Source of the DNA: Apoda limacodes
Lineage: Eukaryota > Arthropoda > Insecta > Lepidoptera > Limacodidae
Direction: 5' to 3'
DNA: 64,000 nt
Assembly (NCBI GenBank): GCA_946406115.1
Contig: OX291551.1
Span: 9,052,001 to 9,116,000, forward strand
The notes under the pieces were generated by a model, which saw only the letters and a list, made by a program, of their open reading frames with translations, made no database searches and had not been told where the DNA came from. The stretch's first letter is position 1; the number at the start of each line of letters is the position of its first letter. Both the position numbers and the translations under genes were made by a program. Of this stretch, positions 33,556 through 46,630 are shown in pieces.

Positions 33556-34194
33556 CATTTGCTTGAACCGTTGAAATCGTGTTAACGTTTACAGTGTTGC
33601 CGTTGTTATTATTATTACTATTGCCAGTGTTGTTTGGTGTTCCACTATTCGCTGATCCAGTTGTGTTGTTAGGAGAACTGCCATTTGGAGATGTAGAGCC
33701 GTTACTGTTGGTGTTGTTTGATGCTCCGTTTCCTGGAGTTGCTGTACCGCTGTTGGGCGTAACAGATGAGGTGACCGTGACGTTGCTATTGCCAGTGTTG
33801 GTCGGTGTTCCACTATTCGGTGATCCATTTGTGTTGTAAGGAGAACTGCCATTTGGAGTCGTAGTGCCGTTACTGTTGGTGTTGTTTGATGCTCGGTTTC
33901 CTGGCGTTGCTGTACCGCTGTTGGGCGTAACAGATGTGGTGACCGTGACGTTGCTATTGCCAGTGTTGGTCGGTGTTCCACTATTCGGTGATCCATTTGT
34001 GTTGTAAGGAGAACTGCCATTTGGAGTTGTAGTGCCGTTACTGTTGGTGTTGTTTGATGCTCCGTTTCCTGGCGTTGCTGTACCGCCGTTTGTTGTTACA
34101 GTTGGCATAACCGTGTTGTAACTATTACCAGTGTTGGTAGGTGTTCCACTATTTGGTGACACCATTGTATTGTTATTCGAGGCATTGCTTCCAG
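33556..34194 (-). CDS. Long repeat exon C, copy 5 (three repeats)
   Basis: Shortest C exon: 639 nt, 213 codons, three 56-residue repeats between the conserved exon ends, same splice sites and phase. Variants GNRAS in repeat 2 and GSTSPNGSS in repeat 3. Confidence 0.82.
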
Positions 34195-34272
34195 CTGCAG
34201 AAATGTTTAAAATTTTAATAAGTTATTTGAAAATAGAACCTCCACAAGAAGCCATCAGTTATATTGGTCAAA

Positions 34273-34523
34273 TACTTTGGATGAACAGTGATTGATTGTC
34301 GTGCAGAGGGTGTAGTTTCGATTCGCACACAGTACAAATATTTATGTGGTAAACACTTGTGTTTGTCTTGGGTCTGGGTGTATTTATGTATGATATGTAT
34401 TTATTTACAAAAAAAATGTTATATAAGTATTTGTATACGTTGCTTGGTTTTGAGAGTACAAACTTTGCTTAGTTTGGGACCAAATGGCGCTGTGTGATAC
34501 GTCCAAATTTATTATTCTAATTT
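34273..34523 (+). repeat. SINE-like remnant (SINE1), module 5
   Basis: Copy of 7055-7306 with the GTTTCGATTCG B-box-like motif. Confidence 0.5.
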
Positions 34524-34847
34524 TTTTTACTTTGCTTATAGTACCTTTTTTGTTACAAAAGTAAAAGGGGTAACTAATTAATTTATTTTGTAACAATCCC
34601 TTTATTAGTCTAATTAAGAACCGATAACGAAGTTAATTTACTATTAGATTGTGTAACACATATTGAATTACTGTAAACTAAACTTGAAACAAAGTTCTAC
34701 TCACAGAATGACACATTGGTAACAACATTAAATTAAACCTACTATATAGGTTTATACTAAACATACTTACATATTATTAGTAATTTATACCTTGGATAAG
34801 AATGCATAGGTATTTAATTATCTTCTAAAAGTATAATCTTAACTTAC

Positions 34848-34904
34848 CATTTGCTTGACCCGTTGTAATACTGTTTACGACAACAGTATTGCCATTGCTT
34901 CCAG
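34848..34904 (-). CDS. Microexon B, copy 5
   Basis: 57 nt, GSNGNTVVVNSITTGQAN, with the silent GGG variant seen in copy 1; acceptor CCGCAG. Confidence 0.78.
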
Positions 34905-35349
34905 CTGCGGAAATGTTTTGAAAGGTTAATCAATTTATAAAATAAAAAACACGAAAATTGTCCCTGAAGGAGTAGTCAGTGATATTAATGTCAAAAAGTT
35001 GGGTTGAACAGTGAATGCTTCCAGTATTTATATATTACCAATCCTATATATTTTATTCTAAAATTGATAAAGGTAAGTAATTTATTTTTTATCGCACTAA
35101 CTCGTAAACAGTGTTAATATGTGCAGCTGAAGTGGGTGCTAAGACTTTAATTACTCCCACAGGCTTTTTCTTTTTATATTTTACTTTTCTTTGCGCAAAG
35201 ATCACGTTTATAGAACCTACGGGAAGTAATGACACGCCATTTCTATCAAGTGTAAAAAAAGGTATACTGTGTTCTAAAATATGTTTGTTTGATGGTTGTA
35301 TAGAGTAGAATGTTTTAAATTCAGCCAAAACTTTTAATTGATAAATTCT

Positions 35350-35541
35350 CCAGATGTCCGTGGCACCGTGGGTAACGAGGGTTCGATTCCTGCACAAGAC
35401 AAAACTTTATTATTTGTGTTTGTCTTGAGACTGGGTATTTTCTATGTATTATATGTAATTGTATCCGCTGTCTGGTATCCATAGCACAAGCTTGCTTAGT
35501 TTGAGACCAGACGGTGCTGTGTGTAATGTCTAAAAATATTT
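35350..35541 (+). repeat. tRNA-derived SINE remnant (SINE2), module 5
   Basis: Copy of 8131-8332 with an intact GGTTCGATTCC B box. Confidence 0.55.
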
Positions 35542-35974
35542 ATTTCTTATATTCGATTGTGTTTTGGAGATTTATTTATTCATTCATATCATATTTTTAG
35601 CAATTGTGATGAAAAACATTGTATAACACGATCGGTACGGAAATTACTAATTCAAGTCATTAAAGGCTTCTAAATAGCCTCTAGTTAGTAATTTTATTCT
35701 TACCACCCTTAAAACACTATGTACTATTGTGACAACCTCCTCATTGCCCTATCGGCTTACTAAGTGCCGATAAAGAAGTTAACTTACTATAAGATTTTAT
35801 TAAAAATATTGTATATACTGTAAACTAAAGCGAAACAAAGTTCTGCATAGAGATAGGCATACGAATAAAAACAATTTTATCAAACATAAGGCATAAACAT
35901 ACATTAAACATTCATTTATACCTTGGATAAGAATACATGTTTTATTCTCTTATATATTTAAAATCTTAACTTAC

Positions 35975-36031
35975 CATTTGCTCGAGTCGATGTAATAGTG
36001 TTAACGGCTACAGTGTTGCCGTTGTTTCCAG
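35975..36031 (-). CDS. Microexon A, copy 5
   Basis: 57 nt, GNNGNTVAVNTITSTRAN, intermediate between the copy 0 and copy 1 variants. Confidence 0.78.
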
Positions 36032-36226
36032 CTGCGAAAATGATTTAAATATACTAATTACTAAAATACAATGGCGGAAACACGAATCCCGTCGCCAAAG
36101 CAGCGTTTCGAAATATTATGCACATCATGTAGATATCTTCGTATGCATGTATGTATTTGCTCTAACTTTTATTTATTGTTAATGGTATCGGATTTCATTA
36201 GGAACTATCGTGCTTCAACTTTAGGA

Positions 36227-36409
36227 AACTACTTTGACGTTAACCAGTCGCTAAAATTGGGAGATTGTATGGAATTTTCTATCGTGAGGTGATTTGCTGA
36301 ACTTTGACTGGGCCGGTTAATTTAAAAAATAGCTGACTATGCAAATTTTTATAAAACATCCAACTTTTTACGACTGGTTAACGTTAAAGTTACTTAGTTC
36401 AACCCTGCC
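36227..36409. repeat. MITE remnant, module 5
   Basis: Inverted-repeat element as at 1253. Confidence 0.65.
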
Positions 36410-36980
36410 TAAGTGTATAATATACCCATACCATACCTATGTAAGACTATGCTATATGTAGCTGTCAACGTGATGGATTTCTTTACAAACTTCGAATCAC
36501 ATTTTGCAATATATGTATTATCTTTAGGCTCGCCTACGTTATAACAAAAATTTTTGTTGAGAAATAATTAAAAAAAAAGATGAAGAAAGTTCCAACAAAA
36601 ATTATCTAATTGCTAATATGAAAATGGAGCTCGAGCGAGCGCTGACCCACTTAAAGTATTCGAAAATTTGTGAACAGGCAGTAACACATAACATAATGTT
36701 TATTAAACTATTAAATACAAGTTTAAAATTAGTAACATATATAATTATATGTAGACGCTTCGATGAACTTCCTGCGGTATTTTAGCAATTTAAAACGAAA
36801 ATAAGAAACTTCTTCTTACTTCTTATTTTTTTAATAATAACAATTTTTAATATCGCAACGTCATAAAGTCTAGTTATGCTACGGTTTCCATAAAGTAAAA
36901 ATATTTAAATGGCTTTTTAACAATTGTCTAACTTCCAAAACATATCCAAAATCCTAAAAAAGAAATTAAATAGGTAAAAA

Positions 36981-37025
36981 CCTATTTCTCTAAACAGAAT
37001 ATAAGTTTTTCGCGTATCTTGTAAT
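36981..37025. other. Unoccupied LINE target site
   Basis: Second module with a single uninterrupted copy of the 45-bp target, 27,219 bp from the first at 9762. It carries the same CTAAACAG variant, so it is a duplicate of that unoccupied module. Confidence 0.85.
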
Positions 37026-37524
37026 ACCGAATTTGTTTCAAGTTTAAAAATAATTTATAATTAATTAAAACCTTTTTTTAAAATGTTTTCGAACATAGAA
37101 CCGTAGCTGCACTGCGCTGGATGGCAGCTCTATTTGCAACATTGAATTAGAATGGTTTATATAGAAGAGAAAATACCTAGTATCAAAAAAAACATAAATT
37201 TTATGAAACAACTACTGTCAAAATTTTATTTTAGGTTTAGTAGTTTAGACTCGGCGTTGATAAATAATTTTATATATTTATACGATTAACATATTTACCG
37301 CGACAATTATTTGCAGTAATTTTACTCTGAACCTTTTTTTTTGTGACAAATTAAGTTATCTCGAAGTAGTCACCTGGGTCAAAACAGTAAGGTTAAGTTG
37401 CAGTGCAGTTGCTATACTAACATAGATTTAGATTTACGTTTACTGAAAACGTTTTTCTATACAATTATTTGTCCCATAATTAATACTTTGATTTCAAAAA
37501 GATAAATTCTCCAACTTATATGCA

Positions 37525-38258
37525 CAGTGCGCTAAAAAGGGACTGATATAATAAGATCTTAATAAACGGCGCTGCGTCACCTGTAAAGCCGATTCAACTA
37601 TGAAGACGCATTCGTTATTATTTATTATTTTGTCAATGTCACAAATCTCCAAACCAAGATTATTAAATTCTTAAAAAGACTCTTCTGCTGGGTGGCAGGT
37701 GGCGATTCGAAGAGGAATGACCTTTGCTTCACCGTCACAGAACAGGTAGGCCACGGCTCATAGACACACCACAACGTGAAGCCATGATGAGGGAGTATGA
37801 GGAAAATGGATTCGTGACGACAAACCACTACATCGGTTGATTTAACACAAGTGTGGATACTGTTTGTCGTGTTCTTCAAAGTGAGGGTCTGCATTATCGT
37901 AGGCATGCTGTTAAACCCTTGCTGACGGAAAATCATAAAAGGGCAAAGTATGAGTTCTGTTCGAAAAACTTAGATTTCTATTGGAGTGATGTCATCTTAA
38001 CTGATGCAAAGACTTTGAAATCCAGCCAACATGGACGTCTAAATTTGTGGCGTCGAAAAAATACACGATATAATAGTGCTCACATAGTGCGCAATATGGA
38101 GTCCATGTGTAACATGTGGGGGTGGATAAGTGCGGCAGACCCGGGTGAACTATCAGATTACCCAGCCGAGCAAATAGTGCTTATTATGTAGAAGCCAGCG
38201 CAATAACTTTAATGATATACTTGACACTACAACACAACAACTTGACATAGTGCAGACC
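37525..38258 (+). pseudogene. Tc1-like transposase remnant, module 5
   Basis: Open stretch 37853-38191, shifted after GEL as in module 1. No catalytic second Asp or third acidic residue. Confidence 0.78.
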
Positions 38259-38843
38259 AGCTCAATAAGCGTCACTAATTAATGAACGATTTATATTCTG
38301 ATAGTAGCATATTATCTTCTTTATATCTTAAGGTAAAGCAAAACACACTCTTCTTAGTGGAGCTACTCGAACTTTCAATTATTGATAAGTAATCAAAACT
38401 ACAGAATTGTCAAAATTGCAAAACGCAATGAAGCCGCCTCGTTTGATCTTACATATACACCTAACATATATAATACAATAAAAACAAAACAAAATTATAA
38501 AAAAAAAACATTACTGAACCCACAGAGTCTATCAGATTCAAATGTTGCGTCGGGCACTAGACGCACCATGTCAATGAGACTCGGGGCCTCGACAATTTGA
38601 GCTAGCGATTAATGTATTAAATGGTCGAAATATTGATCGTCTTACTGTAGCAAACGTTATTCTTACTAATTCTGTTATCCACGACATCTAGTTTTGTGAA
38701 CGAGAACGATAATAGAATTTGAGGTAACATACAATTTTGCAGCTAAGTGTACACATTGGGTATGCATACTGACATATTCATACATAGAACAATTAGAATA
38801 CAAACAATGAGTACAAAGATTAAAAATCATATTCTTTACTTAC

Positions 38844-39983
38844 CATTTGCTTGAACCGTTGAAATCGTGTTAACGTTTACAGTGTTGCCGTTGTTATTAT
38901 TATTACTATTGCCAGTGTTGTTTGGTGTTCCACTATTCGCTGATCCAGTTGTGTTGTTAGGAGAACTGCCATTTGGAGATGTAGTGCCGTTACTGTTGGT
39001 GTAGTTTGATGCTCCGTTTCCTGGCGTTGCTGTACCGTTGTTGGGCGCAACAGATGAGGTAACCGTGATGTTGCTATTGCCAGTGTTGTTTGGTGTTCCA
39101 CTATTCGCTGATCCAGTTGTGTTGTTAGAACTGCCATTTGGAGTTGTAGTGCCGTTACTGTTGGTGTTGTTTGATGCTCCGTTTCCTGGCGTTGCTGTAC
39201 CGCTGTTGGGCGTAACAGATGAGGTGACCGTGACGTTGCTATTGCCAGTGTTGGTCGGTGTTCCACTATTCGGTGATCCATTTGTGTTGTAAGGAGAATT
39301 GCCATTTGGAGTTGTAGAGCCGTTACTGTTGGTGTTGTTTGATGCTCCGTTTCCTGGCGTTGCTGTACCGCTGTTGGGCGTAACAGATGAGTTGACCGTG
39401 ACGTTGCTATTGCCAGTGTAGGTCGGTGTTCCACTATTCGGTGATCCATTTGTGTTGTAAGGAGAACTGCCATTTGGAGTTGTAGTGCCGTTACTGTTGG
39501 TGTTGTTTGATGCTCCGTTTCCTGGCGTTGCTGTACCGCTGTTAGGCGTAACAGATGAGGTGACCGTGACGTTGCTATTGCCAGTGTTGGTCGGTGTTCC
39601 ACTATTCGGTGATCCATTTGTGTTGTAAGGAGAACTGCCATTTGGAGTTGTAGTGCCGTTACTGTTGGTGTTGTTTGATGCTCCGTTTCCTGGCGTTGCT
39701 GTACCGCTGTTGGGCGTAACAGATGAGGTGACCGTGACGTTGCTATTGCCAGTGTTGGTCGGTGTTCCACTATTCGGTGATCCATTTATGTTGTAAGGAG
39801 AACTGCCATTTGGAGTTGTAGTGCCGTTACTGTTGGTGTTGTTTGATGCTCCGTTTCCTGGCGTTGCTGTACCGCCTTTTGTTGTTACAGTTGGCATAAC
39901 CGTGTTGTAACTATTACCTGTGTTGGTAGGTTTTCCACTATTTGGTGACACCATTGTATTGTTATTCGAGGCATTGCTTCCAG
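38844..39983 (-). CDS. Long repeat exon C, copy 6 (six repeats)
   Basis: 1,140 nt, 380 codons, same splice sites. It shares GKPTNTGNS, TTKGGTATP and YNINGSP with copy 2, its duplicate. It differs by TYTGNS in repeat 3 and by retaining GTATP where copy 2 has GTVTP. Confidence 0.82.
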
Positions 39984-40061
39984 CTGCAGAAATGTTTAAA
40001 ATTTTAATAAGTTATTTGAAAATAGAACCTCCACAAGAAGCCATCAGTTATATTGGTCAAA

Positions 40062-40308
40062 TACTTTGGATGAACAGTGATTGATTGTCGTGCAGAGGGT
40101 GTAGTTTTGATTCGCACACTGTACAAATATTTATGTGGTAAACACTTGTGTTTGTATTGGGTCTGGGTGTATTTATGTATGATATGTATTTATTTACAAA
40201 AAAATGTTATATAAGTATTTGTATACGTTGCTTGGTTTTGAGAGTACAAACTTTGCTTAGTTTGGGACCAAATGGCGCTGTGTGATACGTCCAAATTTAT
40301 TATTCTAA
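40062..40308 (+). repeat. SINE-like remnant (SINE1), module 6
   Basis: Copy of 12845-13090, with one change (TTGTATTGGG). Confidence 0.5.
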
Positions 40309-40635
40309 TTTTTTTTACTTTGCTTATAGTACCTTTTTTGTTACAAAAGTAATAGGGGTAACTAATTAATTTATTTTGTAACAATCCCTTTATTAGCCTA
40401 ATTAAGAACCGATAACGAAGTTAATTTACTATTAGATTGTGTAACACATATTGAATTACTGTAAACTAAACTTGTAAAAAAGTTCTACTCACAGAATGAC
40501 ACATTGGTAACAACATTATATTAAACCTACTATATAGGTTTATACTAAACATACTTACATATTATTAGTAATTTATACCTTGGATAAGAATGCATAGGTA
40601 TTTAATTATCTTCTAAAAGTATAATCTTAACTTAC

Positions 40636-40692
40636 CATTTGCTTGACCTGTTGTACTACTGTTTACGACAACAGTATTGCCATTGCTTCCAG
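40636..40692 (-). CDS. Microexon B, copy 6
   Basis: 57 nt, GSNGNTVVVNSSTTGQAN, with a private I-to-S replacement in the otherwise invariant VNSIT core. Confidence 0.77.
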
Positions 40693-41137
40693 CTGCGGAA
40701 ATGTTTTGAAAGGTTAATCAATTTATAAAATAAAAAACACGAAAATTGTCCCTGAAGGCGTAGTCAGTGATATTAATGTCAAAAAGTTGGGTTGAACAGT
40801 GAATGCTTCCAGTATTTATATATTACCAATCCTATATATTTTATTCTAAAATTGATAAAGGTAAGTAATTTATTTTTTATCGCACTAACTCGTAAACAGT
40901 GTCAATATGTGCAGCTTAAGCGGGTGCTAAGACCTTAATTACTCCCACAGGCTTTTTCTTTTTATATTTTACTTTTCTTTGCGCAAAGATCACGTTTATA
41001 GAACCTACGGGAAGTAATGACACGCCATTTCTATCAAGTGTAAAAAAAGGTATACTGTGTTCTAAAAATTTTTTTTTGATGGTTGTATAGAGTAGAATGT
41101 TTTAAATTCAGCCAAAACTTTTAATTGATAAATTCTC

Positions 41138-41327
41138 CAGATGTCCGTGGCACCGTGGGTAACGAGGGTTCTATTCCTGCACAAGACAAAACTTTATTAT
41201 TTGTGTTTGTCTTGAGACTGGGTGTTTTCTATGTATTATATGTAATTGTATCCGCTGTCTGGTATCCATAGCACAAGCTTGCTTAGTTTGAGAGCAGACG
41301 GCGCTGTGTGTAATGTCTAAAAATATT
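41138..41327 (+). repeat. tRNA-derived SINE remnant (SINE2), module 6
   Basis: Copy of 13920-14112 with the same mutated B box GGTTCTATTCC. Confidence 0.55.
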
Positions 41328-41761
41328 TTTTTCTTATATTCGATTGTGTTTTGGAGATTTATTTATTCATTCATATCATTTTTTTCGCAATTGTGATGAA
41401 AAACATTGTATAACACGATCGGTATGGAAATTACTAATTCATGTCATTAAAGGCTTCTAAATAGCCTCTAGTTAGTAATTTTATTCTTACCACCCTTAAA
41501 ACACTATGTACTATTGTGACAACCTCCTCATTGCCCTATCGGCTTACTAAGTGCCGATAAAGAATTTAACTTACTATAAGATTTTATTAAAAATATTGTA
41601 TATACTGTAAACTAAAGCGAAACAAAGTTCTGCATAGAGATAGGCATACGAGTAAAAACAATTTTATCAAACATAAGGCATAAACATACATTAAACATTC
41701 ATTTATACCTTGGATAGGAATACATGTTTTATTCTCTTATATATTTAAAATCTTAACTTAC

Positions 41762-41818
41762 CATTTGCTCGAGTCGATGTAATAGTGTTAACGCCTACAG
41801 TGTTGCCGTTGTTTCCAG
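41762..41818 (-). CDS. Microexon A, copy 6
   Basis: 57 nt, GNNGNTVGVNTITSTRAN, as copies 1 and 2. Confidence 0.78.
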
Positions 41819-42013
41819 CTGCGAAAATGATTTAAATATACTAATTACTAAAATACAATGGGAGAAAAACGAATCCCGTCGCCAAAGCAGCGTTTCGAAA
41901 TATTATGAACATCATGTAGATATCTTCGTATGCATGTATGTATTTGCTCTAACTTTTATTTATTGTTAATGGGATCGGATTTCATTAGAAACTATCGTGC
42001 TTCAACTTTAGGA

Positions 42014-42196
42014 AACTACTTTGACGTTAACCAGTCGCTAAAATTGGGAGATTGTATGGAAGTTTCTATCGTTAGGTGTTTTGCTGAACTTTGACTGGGC
42101 CGGTTAATTTAAAAAATAGCTGACTATGCAAATTTTCATAAAATCTCCAACTTTTGACGACTGGTTAACGTTAAAGTTATTTAGTTCAACCCTGCC
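42014..42196. repeat. MITE remnant, module 6
   Basis: Inverted-repeat element as at 1253. Confidence 0.65.
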
Positions 42197-42251
42197 TAAG
42201 TGTATAATATACCCATACCATACCTATGTAAGACTATGCTATATGTAGCTG

Positions 42252-42907
42252 CCCAGCCAAAGTAAAGCATTACGAACCTTCCAATCTTCTCCTCTTATAT
42301 TTTGTTCCTTTACTACACACATTGTAACTAGTACAATCGAAGTTTTATAGGAGTTGCTTGAGTGTGTCATGCTCTCTCAAAGTTTCTCTGCGGTGGTGGC
42401 GTGTGTGTTGGGTCGTTACGTTCCCTAAAACATGGTTGAGCGAAGCGATGGCTGATTCATGTGTCATACTCGTGAACGGGTGCCGCCTGTGGAGGCTGGT
42501 CTGCTGTTGCATACTTCTTTGTATTCTAAGTATTTAGTCTTACTTTTTTGTTTTGTTTATTAATACTGTAAGACATTGATTATTTCTTAGTGATGAATAC
42601 ATAAACTGTCTTTTGTTTATATAGGATACTTTTTTATGTTGTGCTTGTGCTTTATATTTCATGTTTTTTTATGTTTGTAATGGAATGTGTCCTTTTATGA
42701 TAGGGAGGGCATTTTCCAATATTTTAATTGGACGCTGTAAGAGAAAGGGAGAAAAGAAATGCCCTTGCTGAGTTTCTTGCCGGTTCTTCTCAGTACAAGG
42801 TCTCCCGCCCTGTAGACTTACGAACCGATGGCGTAGTGACATTCATAAGTGCTCAATTATTGTAGCCTAAACTGAATAAATTAAATTGAATTTGACTTTG
42901 AATTTGA
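42252..42907 (+). mobile_element. 656-bp LINE 3'-end insertion, second copy
   Basis: Same length and same junctions as 15035-15690, offset 27,217 bp. It was therefore duplicated with the module rather than inserted independently. Confidence 0.65.
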
Positions 42908-43462
42908 ACGTGATGGATTTCTATACACTTCCAATCACATTTTGCTATATATGTATTATCTTTAGGCTCGCCTACGTTATAACAAACATTTTTGTTGAGA
43001 AATAATAAAAAAAAAAGATGAAGAAAGTTCCAACAAAAATTATCTAACTGCTAATATGAAAATGGAGCTCGAGCGAGCGCTGACCCACTTAAAGTATTCG
43101 AAAATTTGTGAACAGGCAGTAACACATAACATAATGTTTTTTAAACTATTAAATTCTAGTTCAAAATTAGTAACATATATAATGATATGTAGACGCTTCG
43201 ATGAACTTCCAGCGGTATTTTAGCAATTTAAAACGAAAATAAGAAACTTCTTATTTTTTTAATACTAACAATTTTTAATATCGCAACGTCTTACTGTCAT
43301 AAAGTCTAGTTATGCTACGGTTTCCATAAAGTAAAAATATTTAAATGGCTTTTTAACAATTTTTTATCTTTCAAAACATAACCAAAATCCTAAAAAAAAT
43401 AATTAAATAGGTAAAAACCTATTTCTCTGAGCAGAATATAAGTTTTTCGCGTATCTTGTAAT

Positions 43463-45061
43463 ATGAACGATGAAGGCGCTGTACCACCTACTATACCGTG
43501 GTGCGGTAAGACCATGCCGGAAATCTCCATAACGCAGCGGGAGGTCAGGCGGGCGTTGCTCTCTTTAGATGTTCATAAGTCGAGTGGGCCAGACGGTTTA
43601 CCAGCAGTGGTGCTTAAGCAGTGTGCTCCTGAGTTATGTCCTGTACTAACGCGCCTCTTCGCGCTTTCCTACCACACTAGGCAATTTCCGTCTTCATGGA
43701 AGACTGCGAATGTGCACCCAGTGCCCAAAAAGGGCGATAGATCAGATCCATCGAATTACAGGCCTATCGCTATTACCTCTCTCCTCTCTAAGGTGATGGA
43801 GCGTGTGATCAACACACAGCTTCTAAGATACCTAGAAGTACACGGTCTGGTCAGTGACCGTCAATATGGCTTTCGCCACGGTCGCTCGACTGGTGACCTT
43901 CTAGTGTATCTCACACACCGATGGGCACTAGCCATTGAGAGTCAGGGGGAGGCATTGGCATGTAGCCTGGACATAGCGAAGGCGTTCGATCGGGTCTGGC
44001 ACCGCGGTCTTCTATCGAAGTTGACATCTTACGGAGTGCCCGAGGGTTTGTGCAAATGGGTGGCTAGGTTTTTGTCCGGCAGACGCATACGAACCGTAGT
44101 TGACGGTAGTTGCTCTGATAGCATGGACATTAATGCTGGTGTCCCGCAAGGCTCTGTGCTGTCTCCTACGCTGTTTCTACTGCATATCAATGACATGTTG
44201 GACATGAACAACATACATTGCTATGCAGATGACAGTACTGGAGACGCTTTTTACACGGGTCGTGCAAACATCCCTCGTTCTGTTGTGGAGGAAAACCGCG
44301 GAGAACTTGTGTCTCAAATCGAGACCACACTGTACCAGGTCTCTGACTGGGGACGGGTAAACTTGGTCCGATTCAACCCTACAAAGACACAAGTGTGCGC
44401 GTTCACCGCTAAGAAAACTCCATTCACTGTGGTCCCACAATTCCAAAACACTCCCCTCTCCATCTCCAAGAGCATTGGGATCCTTGGTGTCGACATCTCC
44501 AGCGATGTTCAGTTCCGAGATCATTTACAAAATAAGGTGAAGCTGGCGTCCAAAAAACTTGGTGTACTCAACAGAGCGAAGCAGTACTTCACGTCGGGGC
44601 AAAGGTTGTTACTTTACAAGTCGCAAGTTCGGCCCCATATGGAGTACTGCTGCCATCTCTGGGCAGGTGCACCCGGATACCAGCCTGGCCCTTTTGACTC
44701 GGTTCAACGACGGGCTGTGAGAATTGTCGACGATTCCAAACTCACTTGCGGTATCGAGCCCTTAAGTCTGAGGAGAGACTTTGCCTCACTGTGTGTGTTC
44801 TACCGCTTGTACAATGGGTTGTGTTCTGAGGAATTGTTCGAAATGATGCCCACGGCTACTTTCTACCATCGGCAGGGAATTCATTCTCACACTTTAGAAC
44901 CTAAATGGTCGCGTACAGTGCGGTTTCAGAGAAACTTCCTCCCGCGAACGCTTAAGTTGTGGAATGAGCTCCCTGCCAAGGTTTTCTGCAAGGACTACAG
45001 TATGGAGTTCTTCAAGAAAGAAGTTATTAGATTTCTGAAGGAAAGTATCATGCGCAAGTGA
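43463..45061 (+). CDS. Non-LTR reverse transcriptase, copy 6
   Basis: 532 residues. The first half has copy-2 variants (GPDGLPAVV, DMNNIH). The second half has the common variants (HLQNKV, EYCCHLWAG, GYQPGP) and the 3' junction of copies 4 and 7 (poly(A) to 45147, then CCAAATTTG), so it looks recombinant. A 15-bp in-frame loss between repeated CATCG motifs removes five residues after TFYHR. Catalytic motifs are intact. Confidence 0.88.
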   Translation: MNDEGAVPPTIPWCGKTMPEISITQREVRRALLSLDVHKSSGPDGLPAVVLKQCAPELCPVLTRLFALSYHTRQFPSSWKTANVHPVPKKGDRSDPSNYRPIAITSLLSKVMERVINTQLLRYLEVHGLVSDRQYGFRHGRSTGDLLVYLTHRWALAIESQGEALACSLDIAKAFDRVWHRGLLSKLTSYGVPEGLCKWVARFLSGRRIRTVVDGSCSDSMDINAGVPQGSVLSPTLFLLHINDMLDMNNIHCYADDSTGDAFYTGRANIPRSVVEENRGELVSQIETTLYQVSDWGRVNLVRFNPTKTQVCAFTAKKTPFTVVPQFQNTPLSISKSIGILGVDISSDVQFRDHLQNKVKLASKKLGVLNRAKQYFTSGQRLLLYKSQVRPHMEYCCHLWAGAPGYQPGPFDSVQRRAVRIVDDSKLTCGIEPLSLRRDFASLCVFYRLYNGLCSEELFEMMPTATFYHRQGIHSHTLEPKWSRTVRFQRNFLPRTLKLWNELPAKVFCKDYSMEFFKKEVIRFLKESIMRK

Positions 45062-45894
45062 TACCCCTGGTGTTGCAAGCGTCCATAGGCTACGGTGACC
45101 GCTTACCATGCAGGCTTGTTTGCCACCTTAGTGGTATAAAAAAAAAACCAAATTTGTTTCAAGTTTAAAAATAATTTATAATAAATTAAAACCTTTTTTT
45201 AAAATGTTTTCGAACATAGTACCGTAGCTGCACTGCGCTGGATGGCAGCTCTATTTGCAACATTGAATACAACTGTCAAAATTTTATTTTAGGTTTAGTA
45301 GTTTAGACTCGGCGTTGATAAATTATTTTATATATTTATACGATTAACATATTTACCGCGACAAATATTTGCAGTAATTTTACTCTGAAGCATTTTTTTT
45401 GTGACAAATTAAGTTATCTCGAAGTAGTCACCTGGGTCAAAACAGTAAGGTTAAGTTGCAGTGCAGTTGCTATACTAACATAGATTCAGATTTACGTTTA
45501 CTAAAAACGTTTTCATATACAATTATTTGTCCCATAATTAATACTTTGAGTGTCGGGTGACCTGTGGCGACCAGGAAATATTAATCTAAAAAACAAATCT
45601 TTCCTTATTGCATAAATTTGGATTTTCTGGCGTCTGAATCCTTTAGTTACTTTCTCTCTTTATAATGATAACTAGCTTTTGCTACCGGTTTCACCTGTTT
45701 CTCGCACCAGCTTTTAGAGTATGTTTGTTTGAACTAACTTATCTTAGGAAATACCAGTCCACTGTGAAAAAAAAACTGTTTTTAATCAGCTGACCGCTTA
45801 TTGTGGAAGGTAACCGAAAAATATTTTTCATATTGGTATAGTTGTATCATAAGATCATCGGTCTCAAAAACATAAATTCACCAACTTATATGTA

Positions 45895-46630
45895 CAGTGC
45901 GCTAAAAAGGGACTGATATAATAAGATCTTAATAAACGGCGCTGCGTCACCTGTAAAGCCGATTCAACTATGAAGACGCATTCGTTATTATTTATTATTT
46001 TGTCAATGTCACAAATCTCCAAACCAAGATTATTAAATTCTTAAAAAGACTCTTCTGCTGGGTGGCAGGTGGCGATTCGAAGAGGAATGACCTTTGCTCC
46101 ACCGTCACAGAACAGGTAGGCCACGGCTCATAGACACACCACAACGTGAAGCCATGATGAGGGAGTATGAAGAAAATGGATTCGTGACGACAAACCACTA
46201 CATCGGTTGATTTAACACAAGTGTGGATACTGTTTGTCGTGTTCTTCAAAGTGAGGGTCTGCATTATCGTAGGCATGCTGTTAAACCCTTGCTGACGGTA
46301 AATCATCAAAGGGCAAAGTATGAGTTCTGTTCGAAAAACTTAGATTTCTATTGGAGTAATGTCATCTTAACTGATGCAAAGACTTTTAAAATCCAGCCAA
46401 CATGGACGTCTAAATTAGTGGCGTGGCAAAAATACACGACATAATAGTGCTCACATAGTGCGCAATATGGAGTCCATGTGTAACATGTGGGGGTGGATAA
46501 GTGCGGCAGACCCGGGTGAACTAATCAGACTACCCAGCCGAGCAAATAGTGCTTATTATGTAGAAGCCAGCGCAATAACTTTAATGATATACTTGACACT
46601 ACAACACAACAACTTGACATAGTGCAGACC
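45895..46630 (+). pseudogene. Tc1-like transposase remnant, module 6
   Basis: Same frameshifted form as at 24598 (TDAKTFKIQPTW, then stop). Confidence 0.78.
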
